The notes below the pieces were generated by a model. That model was given only the letters and a program-made list of their open reading frames with translations, was not told the origin of the DNA and searched no databases. From Paenibacillus taihuensis (lineage in GTDB: Bacteria; Bacillota; Bacilli; Paenibacillales; Paenibacillaceae): a DNA stretch of 64,000 bases. Of the stretch, positions 17,750-26,142 are shown in pieces; the stretch's first letter is position 1, and the number at the start of each line of letters is the position of its first letter. Both the position numbers and the translations under genes were made by a program. The stretch is taken from assembly GCF_003386535.1 (NCBI RefSeq), contig NZ_QTTN01000020.1, positions 1 through 64,000 of the forward strand. The letters are read 5' to 3'.

Positions 17750-18886
17750 TTAAACCTTCGACGGCGCGCCAGTCGTCTCTCCGGCGACGAGCACAGGCTG
17801 CATGACGATTCTTTGCGGCTTCACCGGCTGACCCTTCGCCTTAATGACGTCGAGAAGCAGCCTCGCAGCCTCTTGGCCGATTTCTTCTTCCGACTGATTA
17901 ATATACGTGAATGGACTGATGAACTCCGTGTGCGGGCTCGGATTGTCGAACGTCACGATGGACAGATCATCCGGCACTTGAAGACCTGCTTTCTTCGCCA
18001 CCGACCAGATGTGGACACCGAGGTCGCCATTTAAAGCTATATATGCCGTAGCCAGCTTATTCTTCACGAAGCGAAATAACGGATGCTCCGGATCGATTGC
18101 GCCCGGCTTGGCACTAAAGTCGGTCAGGAACAATGCGGGATTGATCATCGCGCCTTTTGCTCGGAGCGCATTGATATAGCCATTAATCCGGTCGTCGACG
18201 GACACGGTCAGCTGCGGGGAATCCGAGCAGATCGCGATGTTGCGATGACCCAAGTTCCATAAATGGTCGATTGCCATCTTCATCGCCGTGCCGCTGTCGG
18301 AGTGCACGGCGTTCGTTTCCACGCCAGGCAAATAGCGATCAATAAGAACAAAGGGGTAGTTGGCTATTTTCAGCGAAATGATGTCCTCGTTGTACACTTC
18401 CGCATCGGCAGGGAAGATAATCAGCCCTTCTACATCGTCCTTCATCTCGCGAATCGCTTCTTTTTCCTTCTCCTTGGAGTCAAACGTGAACATAAGCACC
18501 AAAGAGTAACCGTTATTTTCGAGTACTTGCGTGATTCCCCGAATGAGTCGGATAGCGAAATAGTCGTTCACGAACGGGAACACGAGCCCGATCTTTGGGC
18601 GGGATGGTATAGAAGGCGCAGCTGCTTCAGCGACTGCTTTCTCCTTCGGGATGAACGTCTCCGGAATGCCTTTGACATAGCTGCCCCTGCCTGGGATTCG
18701 ATAAATCCAGCCTTCCCTGGCCAGCTCGTTCATCGCGTTGGCAACCGTCAGCCGGCTGACGTTGAATTGCTCCAATATCTCCTTCTCTGTCGGGATCCGA
18801 TCATCTTCCTTCAACCGGCGAGAGCTTATGATTTCTTTGAAATGGTTCTGAATTTGAATGTAGAGCGGTTCACGATCTGTACTCAT
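17750..18886 (-). CDS. GntR-LacI hybrid transcriptional repressor (second copy)
   Basis: 378 residues, same architecture as the protein at 7666-8841 and clearly its paralogue: PLYIQIQNHF, RIPTEKEILEQFNVSRLTV and GRGSYVKG in the winged helix, then a LacI-type domain (IGLVFPFVNDYFAIRLIRG, GHRNIAICSD, SIVTFDNP). It probably senses a different sugar. ATG 18886 has GGAGG in front. A sequence before it (18920-18941) resembles the operator of the first repressor. Its target may be the neighbouring sugar operon 19029-28599, but no matching operator was found there. Confidence 0.87.
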   Translation of the reverse strand: MSTDREPLYIQIQNHFKEIISSRRLKEDDRIPTEKEILEQFNVSRLTVANAMNELAREGWIYRIPGRGSYVKGIPETFIPKEKAVAEAAAPSIPSRPKIGLVFPFVNDYFAIRLIRGITQVLENNGYSLVLMFTFDSKEKEKEAIREMKDDVEGLIIFPADAEVYNEDIISLKIANYPFVLIDRYLPGVETNAVHSDSGTAMKMAIDHLWNLGHRNIAICSDSPQLTVSVDDRINGYINALRAKGAMINPALFLTDFSAKPGAIDPEHPLFRFVKNKLATAYIALNGDLGVHIWSVAKKAGLQVPDDLSIVTFDNPSPHTEFISPFTYINQSEEEIGQEAARLLLDVIKAKGQPVKPQRIVMQPVLVAGETTGAPSKV

Positions 18887-18919
18887 TAGGGATCCTCCAG
18901 TAATTCGGACTTCCTATCT

Positions 18920-18942
18920 ACGATATATCAAATATAGCATAC
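18920..18942 (-). promoter_or_regulatory. Candidate autoregulatory operator of the second GntR-LacI gene
   Basis: On the minus strand GCTATATTTGATATAT, close to ACTATATTGAATATAT before the paralogous gene at 8841. Position relative to the start codon is also similar. Confidence 0.45.
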
Positions 18943-18983
18943 ATTGGAAGGGGCTCCAATCGATGCGCCAAACCGCGCGCACA

Positions 18984-19016
18984 ACAAAAACCCCGCAGTC
19001 ACTAATGACCGCGGGG
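18984..19016 (-). terminator. Terminator of the first sugar-ABC operon
   Basis: Minus strand CCCCGCGGTCATTAGTGACT then GCGGGG and TTTTTGTTG, directly behind the kinase gene. Confidence 0.85.
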
Positions 19017-19028
19017 CCTATATAAGAA

Positions 19029-20678
19029 TTATTTTGGAAGCTTCACCGTCACGCAGGTTCCTTCGCCAAGCTCACTTTTAATGCTGATGCCATACCCGCT
19101 GCCGTACTGCACTCGAATGCGCTCCTGCACATTGTAGAGCCCGTAGCCCTTGGACTGCTGCACCAGCACCTCGTCCACCAGCTCCCGCGTCATGCCCGGA
19201 CCGTTATCCTGCACGATAAACACGATCGTCCCGCCATCAAACGATGCGCTAATCTGCAAGACGCCTCTGCCCGTTCGCTTCTGGTCGATCCCATGCTCAA
19301 TCGCATTCTCCACAATCGGCTGCAGCACCAGCTTTATCATGTAGCAGTCCAGCACTTCATCGTCAATCTGATACACGACGTCGAAGTTGTCATCGTGCAT
19401 AATGAGCTGCATCTCCATGTACGACTTTGTATTGAGCAGCTCGTCCCTGACGGACATCATATCTTTGCCCTTATTGAGCGAGGTCCGATAGAACGTTGAC
19501 AACAAACCGGCTACATTGCTAATGTCATCCGAGCCTGCCGCGATCGCCTTCCAGTTAATGACCGACAGCGCATTGTATAGAAAATGCGGGTTAATCTGCG
19601 ACTGCAGCGCTCGCAGCTCCGCTTCCTTCTGGCTGATCTTGTTCTTGTAGCCTTCCTCGATGAGCAGATTGATACTATTCAGCATTTTGCCGAACCGCAG
19701 CTCCAGCTCCCCGATCTCGTCCCGGACAACGATATCAGTCCCCGTCGCCGTAAGTTTTCCCTGCTCCACGAGCCTCATCTTCTGATTGAGCGAATGTATC
19801 CGGCCGACGAAGCCCCGCGTGAATAACCAGATGATGAAGAACAAGACCACGAAGCAGATGCTCTCGATTACAATCGTTGCACGGACGATTTTCCAAGGGT
19901 TAATCGTTAACGCCTTCGTGGAATAGAGCAGCGAAATCGTCCAGTTCGCTTCCCGCAATGGCTGCGACAGCACGACCTCATCGCCATTCGTCTCGCCACC
20001 CGCCGGCAGCTGTGCCACCTTCGGATTCGCATACAACACCTGCTGCTTCGCATCCGAAACGATGATCGAGAATTCTTTGGTGCTCGTATCGGTTAACGAG
20101 GTGAAGAATTCCGGCTTCAGCTCCACGTAGACGAGATTCCGCTTATCATAATTAATGTCGCCAAATATCCGTCTAACGCCAAATATCCGCCCGTCCTGCA
20201 CATACCAATTCGTCTGCGACGACTTCATCACTTCGTCATACCAGAACTCATGCTCAACCGTCGTAATCGGCATAATGGAATTGATGCGCTGCGTAATGTT
20301 GTTGCCGGTGTAGATCATAATGCGTTTAATATCGTGATTAAGCATAAGCGTCGTGTCCAGCAGCGGATCAACGTTCTCGCTTAAGTCGGTGTACATGGAG
20401 TAATAATCGGTATATTCATCGTTAAAAATGCGGCTGAAATTCGGATTGAACGTAATGAGCTCAATGGCCGAATTAAACCGCTGCAGCTTGTAATTCAAGC
20501 TGTCTTCCATCTTCTGCAGGCTATCCTGAAGAACAACCTGCGCCTGCTGCACCTGCATCTGCTTCGATTGCTGGAAGGAATAAGCGCCAAGTATCGTAAG
20601 CGGTATCATCATAACCGCCAAGTAAGAAACGAAGAGCTTCCGCTTCATACTCAAGTTCCTGAGCCAGCTCAGCTTCAT
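19029..20678 (-). CDS. YesM-type sensor histidine kinase
   Basis: 549 residues. Membrane helix near residues 13-35, an extracellular sensor region of about 240 residues, second helix near 270-292 (VLFFIIWLFTRGF), HAMP linker, then the His_kinase domain with the phosphorylated histidine in QSQINPHFLYN and an ATPase domain ending GLYNVQERI...GEGTCVTVKLPK. It is the last gene of the operon and pairs with the YesN-type regulator at 24475-25998. It presumably senses the ligand carried by the lipoprotein at 22660 or the free sugar. GGAGG lies 11 bases before ATG 20678. Confidence 0.92.
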   Translation of the reverse strand: MKLSWLRNLSMKRKLFVSYLAVMMIPLTILGAYSFQQSKQMQVQQAQVVLQDSLQKMEDSLNYKLQRFNSAIELITFNPNFSRIFNDEYTDYYSMYTDLSENVDPLLDTTLMLNHDIKRIMIYTGNNITQRINSIMPITTVEHEFWYDEVMKSSQTNWYVQDGRIFGVRRIFGDINYDKRNLVYVELKPEFFTSLTDTSTKEFSIIVSDAKQQVLYANPKVAQLPAGGETNGDEVVLSQPLREANWTISLLYSTKALTINPWKIVRATIVIESICFVVLFFIIWLFTRGFVGRIHSLNQKMRLVEQGKLTATGTDIVVRDEIGELELRFGKMLNSINLLIEEGYKNKISQKEAELRALQSQINPHFLYNALSVINWKAIAAGSDDISNVAGLLSTFYRTSLNKGKDMMSVRDELLNTKSYMEMQLIMHDDNFDVVYQIDDEVLDCYMIKLVLQPIVENAIEHGIDQKRTGRGVLQISASFDGGTIVFIVQDNGPGMTRELVDEVLVQQSKGYGLYNVQERIRVQYGSGYGISIKSELGEGTCVTVKLPK

Positions 20679-20794
20679 GGATGCCCCCGCCTCCGTTCTC
20701 GTTCTCTGCCGGTTTTACCGAATCATTATAGTAGAAACCGCTCGAGAAAGATAGGATCGAATCGAGCTGCTGAATCTGAGTTACTGAACCTGAG

Positions 20795-21676
20795 CTACTC
20801 CTTCACCGCACCAAGCACGATGCCGCTGACAAAATATTTTTGCAGGAACGGATAGATCAGCATGATCGGCACCATCGATACCATCACCTTCGCGGCATTC
20901 AGCAGCTGGCTCGACATGTTGGACAGACGCTTCACTTCCTCGGCATCGGTCGCGTTCATCAACGAGCTCATATCGACGATGAGCTGCTGAATGTACGTCT
21001 GCAGCGGCCAATGCTCCTTATGCTGCATCAGAATCATGCCGTCGAAGAACGCATTCCAATGGCCGACGATCGAGAACAGCGTTACCGCCGCAAGCGCAGG
21101 CAGCGAGACAGGCACGAAGATCGTGAACAGCGTTTTCCATGCGCCAGCTCCGTCCATATTCGCCGCCTCTTCGAGCTCCTTCGGAATGCCTTTGAAGAAG
21201 TTCATGAGCAGGATGACGTTGAACACCGGAACTGCCGTCGGGAGCACGAGCGCCCAAATTTTGTCCAGCAGATGCAGCTTGTTGATCGTCATATACCAAG
21301 GGATAAGTCCGCCGCTGAACAGCATGCAGAAGATAATAAACCACATATAAATATTGCGGCCCGGGAACAGCTTACCCGACTTCGACAGCGGGAAAGCCAT
21401 CAGTACCGTAATGAGAAAGTTAATCGCCCCGCCCAGCAGCACCCGCTCCACCGAGACGCCGAAGGACCGGAAGAACGAACGGTCATGCAGCACCTGGCTA
21501 TAGGCATTCAAGTTGAAATCGACGGGCCAGAAGTACACTTGACCTGACATGGCCGCCACTTTGCCGCTGAACGAGACAGCGAGCGTATTAAGAATCGGCG
21601 CAAGCGACATAAACGCGACCAGCGTTAGCAAGCAGTAGATGAGTGCATCTACGCTCCGGCTATTACCTCGAATCAT
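20795..21676 (-). CDS. Sugar ABC transporter permease (YtcP/LplC type)
   Basis: About 293 residues, six predicted membrane helices. The permease signature with its conserved EAA loop (KELEEAANMDGAGAWKTLF) contacts the ATPase. With the permease at 21689 it forms the membrane channel of a complex-oligosaccharide importer. AGGAGAG stands seven bases before ATG 21676. No ATP-binding subunit gene is in the window; such systems commonly share an MsmX-type ATPase encoded elsewhere. Confidence 0.92.
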   Translation of the reverse strand: MIRGNSRSVDALIYCLLTLVAFMSLAPILNTLAVSFSGKVAAMSGQVYFWPVDFNLNAYSQVLHDRSFFRSFGVSVERVLLGGAINFLITVLMAFPLSKSGKLFPGRNIYMWFIIFCMLFSGGLIPWYMTINKLHLLDKIWALVLPTAVPVFNVILLMNFFKGIPKELEEAANMDGAGAWKTLFTIFVPVSLPALAAVTLFSIVGHWNAFFDGMILMQHKEHWPLQTYIQQLIVDMSSLMNATDAEEVKRLSNMSSQLLNAAKVMVSMVPIMLIYPFLQKYFVSGIVLGAVKE

Positions 21677-21688
21677 CAGCAATCTCTC

Positions 21689-22579
21689 CTAGAAAATACG
21701 ATAGTTAGCGAACCGTGAAGCAAGTGCGTAAGACAGCGTGATCAAGAGGAAGCTTACGACGGACTTCAGCAGCCCGACTGCGGTCGCAAGCCCGTACTGC
21801 GTCTCGAGCAGACCCGCCCGGTACACATACGTATCGATAATGTCTCCGGTCTGATAGACGATCGGATTGTATAGGTTCAAAATCTGCTCGAAGCCCGCGT
21901 TCAGCACGTTGCCGAGAGCTAGCGTCGCCAACAGGATGACCGTCGGCATGAGGCTCGGAATCGTGATGTACTTCAATCGCTGGAACCGGTTCGCGCCGTC
22001 GATGGCGGCCGCTTCGTACAAATTCGTATTGATCGAGGTTAGCGCTGCGATATAGATAACGGTGCTGAATCCGAATTCCTTCCACACGTCACTGGCGACA
22101 ACCAGCGGCCGGAACCAGTGGTTGCTCTGCAGGAACATAATTGGCTCGAAGCCAAACAGCTGAACGATTTGGTTAATGATGCCGTCTAGGCTCAAGATGT
22201 TAATCATGACCCCGGAGAGAATAACCCATGACATGAAATGCGGCAAATAAACGATGGTCTGAATGGCGCGTTTAAACTTCACGCTGATGACCTCATGCAG
22301 CAGCAGTGCGAAGAGGAACGGGACGATCAGTCCGGCGAGGATCTTCATAAGCGCGATAACGACGGTATTGATCAGAATAATTCTGCTGTCCGGCAGGCTG
22401 AGCATATAGGAGAAGTTCTCCATGCCAACCCATTGCGATTTCATGATGCCAAGCGTTGGCTGGTAATCCTGGAACGCGATCACGACCCCGAACATCGGCA
22501 CGATGCTGAAAATAATAAGGAACAGGATGCCCGGCAGCAGCATCAGGTGATAGTTCCATACAGAGGCTCGATTGTACAT
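21689..22579 (-). CDS. Sugar ABC transporter permease (LplB type)
   Basis: 296 residues, opening NYHLMLLPGILFLIIFSIVP as in LplB/YteP permeases, six membrane helices, and an EAA loop (LYEAAAIDGANRFQRLKYI). Partner of the permease encoded 12 bases downstream. AGGTGGAG lies five bases before ATG 22579. A strong hairpin separates it from the upstream binding-protein gene. Confidence 0.93.
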   Translation of the reverse strand: MYNRASVWNYHLMLLPGILFLIIFSIVPMFGVVIAFQDYQPTLGIMKSQWVGMENFSYMLSLPDSRIILINTVVIALMKILAGLIVPFLFALLLHEVISVKFKRAIQTIVYLPHFMSWVILSGVMINILSLDGIINQIVQLFGFEPIMFLQSNHWFRPLVVASDVWKEFGFSTVIYIAALTSINTNLYEAAAIDGANRFQRLKYITIPSLMPTVILLATLALGNVLNAGFEQILNLYNPIVYQTGDIIDTYVYRAGLLETQYGLATAVGLLKSVVSFLLITLSYALASRFANYRIF

Positions 22580-22605
22580 GTTATCTCCACCTAATCTTTA
22601 TTAAG

Positions 22606-22641
22606 AAGGGTATCGCTCGCGGCTTCGCGAGTGATACCCTT
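22606..22641 (-). terminator. Hairpin between binding-protein and permease genes
   Basis: AAGGGTATC-G-CTCGCG / CGCGAG-T-GATACCCTT with only a short T run. Placed between the solute-binding gene and the permeases, it probably stops part of the transcripts or protects the upstream mRNA so that the binding protein is made in excess. Confidence 0.7.
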
Positions 22642-22659
22642 TCACCTGTATAGCAGGGC

Positions 22660-24375
22660 TTATTTCACAGCGTCTGCAACTTCCTTCGCAATGGCGTCAC
22701 CGCCTGTGCTCTTCCAAGTGGATACGAACTTGTCGAAGTCGTCGAGCGGTGCCGCGCCTGTGATGATGCGCAGGAACGTCTCATTCTCCAGCTTGTCGAG
22801 GTTCGCGCCGCGCTTCACCATCGTCTCCGTCTTGCCGTAGAAGATCGGCTCGACCTTCGTAATTTCCTTCGCGCCCGTAACCGCGCCGGCAGTGAAGAAC
22901 GCGAGGGAATCCGCGAACGCCGGAATGTCCTTCTTCGGATCTTTATTGTTCTTCAGCACCGAATTCACGCGGGGAATGAGGCGTGCCGGCAGGTTCGCCG
23001 TGTCGCCGTCCTTGATCACTTTCTCGTAGACAGGAATGTCACGAGCAAGCGCATCCTGGAAGTCAAGCTGCAGGTTGAGCGGATAGTTGAGCCAGCCTAC
23101 CCCTTTGTCCTTGTACAGCTCGGCTGATGCCGGGTCGATGAGGCGGATGCCTTCATACTCCACGCTCAGCATCTTCAGCGCTGCTTCCGGATGCTCGGCA
23201 TCCTTGCTCACAACGAGGAACGAGCCTGATGGCGCGGAAGGAACGACGTTACGCTTGCCGTCGCTGTCCAGCGGCGCTGCAATCGGTACCCAATCCGCAT
23301 TCGGATCAGCCTTCACGCTGTCGGAAATCATCCAGCCCGCGAACCACGGCGCGAACAGAATGCCTGCTTTGCCGCCGGATACGAGACCCGCATTGTCCTC
23401 CCACTTGCGAGTGAGGAACTCTTTATCGATCAAGCCATCCTTATACATTTCGCTCAGCTGTCCAAGAGCTTGCTTCGTCTCTGGCGTCGTCGAGCCGTAG
23501 ACGATGTTGCCGCTTGCGTCCTTGAACCAGCTCTTCGGATACGAATGGTTCAAGTTGAACACAGGGTCGAAGGTGAAGAAGCCGCCGTCGCCCACCAATG
23601 ATTTGTCGCCGAGCAGGCCGACCGTGTCCGGCTTGCCGTTGCCGTCTGGATCTTGCTCCTTGAACGCCTTCGCAATCGCCTTCACATCGTCAAGCGATTT
23701 CGGCAGCTGCAGGCCGACCTTGTCGAGCCAATCCTTGCGCACCCACAGCAGCTGGTAGCTGCCGTCGATATTCGTGTTCGGCAGACCAAGCAGCTTGCCA
23801 TCGACACGTCCTGTATTCAGAACGCGGTCGCCGGAATACGAGGAGTAATACTCTTTGATAAGCGGGGAGCTGTACTTCTCATAAACCGATGTCAGGTCTG
23901 CCAGCAGACCCGCTTGCGCGAGGCGTTTGAATTGCTGCTCGTCGACAACCATAATGTCCGGAATGTCACCGCTTGCAATTGTCAGGTTGACCTTCTGGTT
24001 GTACGCATCCAAATCTTCAACCGAGAAATCATAGTTCACTTTCACGTTCAACCGGTCTTCTACGTATTTCAAATATTGATTGTTCTCCAGCGTATCACCG
24101 TCTGGCAGGTTGTTGCCGGATACGCCTTGACGTCCGAGTGAAACGGTAACCGTCTGGTCGTACTTCGAGAAAGGACCGTCGTCTTTAACCGCGCTGTCCG
24201 TATTTGTTTCCGCGGCATTCGAATTCGCGGAAGCACTGTTCGAATTCGATGATGTCGCGTTGTTGCCGGCTGCGTTCCCTTGGTTGCTGGAGTTGTCTGA
24301 GTTGTTCGAGCCGCAGGCTGTCAAGCTTAAAGCCACTGATGCACATAGGACCATACCTAATACTTTTGTTCTCAT
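22660..24375 (-). CDS. Extracellular solute-binding lipoprotein (family 1, YtcQ/LipO-like)
   Basis: About 571 residues. Signal peptide with lipobox LSLTACG, then a long Ser/Asn/Ala-rich linker (~residues 22-62), then the two-lobed binding domain; the length is that of the large oligosaccharide-binding group. It delivers the ligand to the permeases downstream. GGGGG lies six bases before ATG 24375 (the ATG two codons earlier would overlap it). A direct repeat upstream (24448-24477) is a candidate site for the YesN-type regulator. Confidence 0.92.
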   Translation of the reverse strand: MRTKVLGMVLCASVALSLTACGSNNSDNSSNQGNAAGNNATSSNSNSASANSNAAETNTDSAVKDDGPFSKYDQTVTVSLGRQGVSGNNLPDGDTLENNQYLKYVEDRLNVKVNYDFSVEDLDAYNQKVNLTIASGDIPDIMVVDEQQFKRLAQAGLLADLTSVYEKYSSPLIKEYYSSYSGDRVLNTGRVDGKLLGLPNTNIDGSYQLLWVRKDWLDKVGLQLPKSLDDVKAIAKAFKEQDPDGNGKPDTVGLLGDKSLVGDGGFFTFDPVFNLNHSYPKSWFKDASGNIVYGSTTPETKQALGQLSEMYKDGLIDKEFLTRKWEDNAGLVSGGKAGILFAPWFAGWMISDSVKADPNADWVPIAAPLDSDGKRNVVPSAPSGSFLVVSKDAEHPEAALKMLSVEYEGIRLIDPASAELYKDKGVGWLNYPLNLQLDFQDALARDIPVYEKVIKDGDTANLPARLIPRVNSVLKNNKDPKKDIPAFADSLAFFTAGAVTGAKEITKVEPIFYGKTETMVKRGANLDKLENETFLRIITGAAPLDDFDKFVSTWKSTGGDAIAKEVADAVK

Positions 24376-24447
24376 GTTCATCCCCCAATTTCGCCTTTGA
24401 AGTTTACGTGTTCATCATAACAAGCAATGTCTCGCGCCCTCTATGCG

Positions 24448-24477
24448 AAATTTTTAAGAATGGGCATCAAATTTTTA
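24448..24477 (-). promoter_or_regulatory. Direct repeat, candidate AraC-type regulator site
   Basis: AAATTTTTA at 24448-24456 and 24469-24477, exactly 21 bp (two helical turns) apart, about 75-100 bases before the binding-protein start. The second copy overlaps the stop codon of the response regulator gene. Confidence 0.45.
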
Positions 24478-25998
24478 CGATGTGCTTTCGCGGTATTTTG
24501 CCGGACTAACCCCATGAAAGTTGCGGAAAATCTGAATAAAATACGAGGAATTGCTGAAGCCGAGCGTCTCGCTGATGTCGATGATTTTCATATTCGTATT
24601 CGTCAGCAGCTCAACTGCCTTCTCCATCCGTACCTGCGTAATATAGCGAACGAGGCTCTTCCCGGTCTCCTTTTTGAATAGGAAACTGAGGTAGCTCGGC
24701 GTCAAATGGACATGCTCCGCAATGCTCTCCAGCGACAGATCCTGGCTGTAATCCTTATCGATAAGCCGCTTAATGCTCGTAATGAGCTTGCTCGCAGACT
24801 CCTCCTTCGCCTCCTCTTGTGCAGGAATGAGACGTTCGATAATCGCGCTGACCAAGCTCTTTAGCTCCGTTAACGAATTGATGTTGAAGATCTGATCGAG
24901 ATAGACCGCAATGTCCTCCACGCGCTGCTTGTCCGCCTTCGCATAGGCATGCTTCATCACTTCCGAGCAGATGAATTTCGTATAAATGACAGAGAGCTTC
25001 CCTCTCGAGCGCAGCGTGGAGAACAGCATCTCGATGCTGTACTGCGCCCCTTGAACGTCAGCGCGGTCGATATAGTCGTAAACTTGCTTGCGAATCGACT
25101 CGATCTCGCTCTCATCCGCGGACGATTGCTCAGAAGGCGCATCCTCCGTGAACATAATCGGGTTGCCATCCATGAAAAATTTAAGCTCGAGCGTCTGCTC
25201 CATTTCGTTGAACACATCCAGCAGCTGCCCCAGATGATTCACTGTCCGCCCAATAACGATGCCAATCCGAGCCGGATAGACGGTCGACGCCTGCGCAATC
25301 ATTGCCTCCGCAAGCTCCAGCTGTTCCTGCTTGCTGATCGGCTCTCGGCTGTTCAAGAAGAAGACGCTTTGGTGCTCGTTCAAACTCAAATAGTCGTAGG
25401 TGTAACGGATCGGCTCCCTAAGCAAGGCGACAAACTCGGCATTGTCAAAATACCGCCCGCCGCAGTCGACGAGCATCAGGTGTATGAACGAATGGCTGCT
25501 CACTTCCTCTCCCTCGGCGGAATAGGTGCCGTTCAATGCGTCCATCAGCTGCTTTTCCCGCTCATAGACAAGCCCGCGGTTATACCCTTCCAGCAGCTCG
25601 CTCGCTTGGCTCCGCGCTTCTTCCTTCGCTTGGCACTTCGCGATTACCGTCTGTATGGCGGCAAGAAACTCCGGAATTTGGATCGGCTTGAGCAAATAGT
25701 TCGTTACATTCGTCCGCATCGCTCTGCGGGCGAATTCAAAATCGCTGTAAGCGCTGTATATAATCATCTCGATGTCGGGATTCAGGCTGCTCACCTTCTC
25801 CGACAGCTCGAGGCCGTCCATGAACGGCATCTTAATATCCGTAATAATAATATCGACCGGCTGCTGCCTTACGACCTCAAGCGCCGCTTCGCCATTCTCC
25901 GCTGTCATGATGTCGAGTTCCAGATTATGCTTGCGGATTAAATGCCGTATGCCTTCCCGTTCAATCCGTTCATCATCCACAATTAAAATCCGGTACAT
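24475..25998 (-). CDS. YesN-type response regulator with AraC output domain
   Basis: About 507 residues. Receiver domain (ILIVDDERIEREGI, phosphorylation site in IITDIKMPFMDG) at ~1-120, a long middle region, and a C-terminal AraC domain (SIAEHVHLTPSYLSFLFKKE, ISETLGFSNSSYFIQIFRNF). Cognate partner of the kinase at 19029 by operon context. AAGGGA stands nine bases before ATG 25998. It likely activates the transporter genes directly downstream. Confidence 0.93.
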   Translation of the reverse strand: MYRILIVDDERIEREGIRHLIRKHNLELDIMTAENGEAALEVVRQQPVDIIITDIKMPFMDGLELSEKVSSLNPDIEMIIYSAYSDFEFARRAMRTNVTNYLLKPIQIPEFLAAIQTVIAKCQAKEEARSQASELLEGYNRGLVYEREKQLMDALNGTYSAEGEEVSSHSFIHLMLVDCGGRYFDNAEFVALLREPIRYTYDYLSLNEHQSVFFLNSREPISKQEQLELAEAMIAQASTVYPARIGIVIGRTVNHLGQLLDVFNEMEQTLELKFFMDGNPIMFTEDAPSEQSSADESEIESIRKQVYDYIDRADVQGAQYSIEMLFSTLRSRGKLSVIYTKFICSEVMKHAYAKADKQRVEDIAVYLDQIFNINSLTELKSLVSAIIERLIPAQEEAKEESASKLITSIKRLIDKDYSQDLSLESIAEHVHLTPSYLSFLFKKETGKSLVRYITQVRMEKAVELLTNTNMKIIDISETLGFSNSSYFIQIFRNFHGVSPAKYRESTS

Positions 25999-26087
25999 GC
26001 GATCCATTCCCTTGTTTTGGTTTAGAAGATTCAGCCCACTAGCGTTCAGAGATTAGTGACTAGAGACTAGAGATTAGAGTTCAGCGC

Positions 26088-26126
26088 AAAAAGGGCTTAT
26101 CTCATAGATTTCAAGATAACACCCCT
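26088..26126 (-). terminator. Terminator behind the GH38-like gene
   Basis: Minus-strand GGGGTGTTATCT / AGATAAGCCC followed by TTTTTG. It would let the downstream regulator gene be made partly from its own start. Short direct repeats of GACTAGAGA/GATTAGAG lie just beyond (26048-26080). Confidence 0.6.
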
Positions 26127-26142
26127 TCTGTGCATTGCATAG

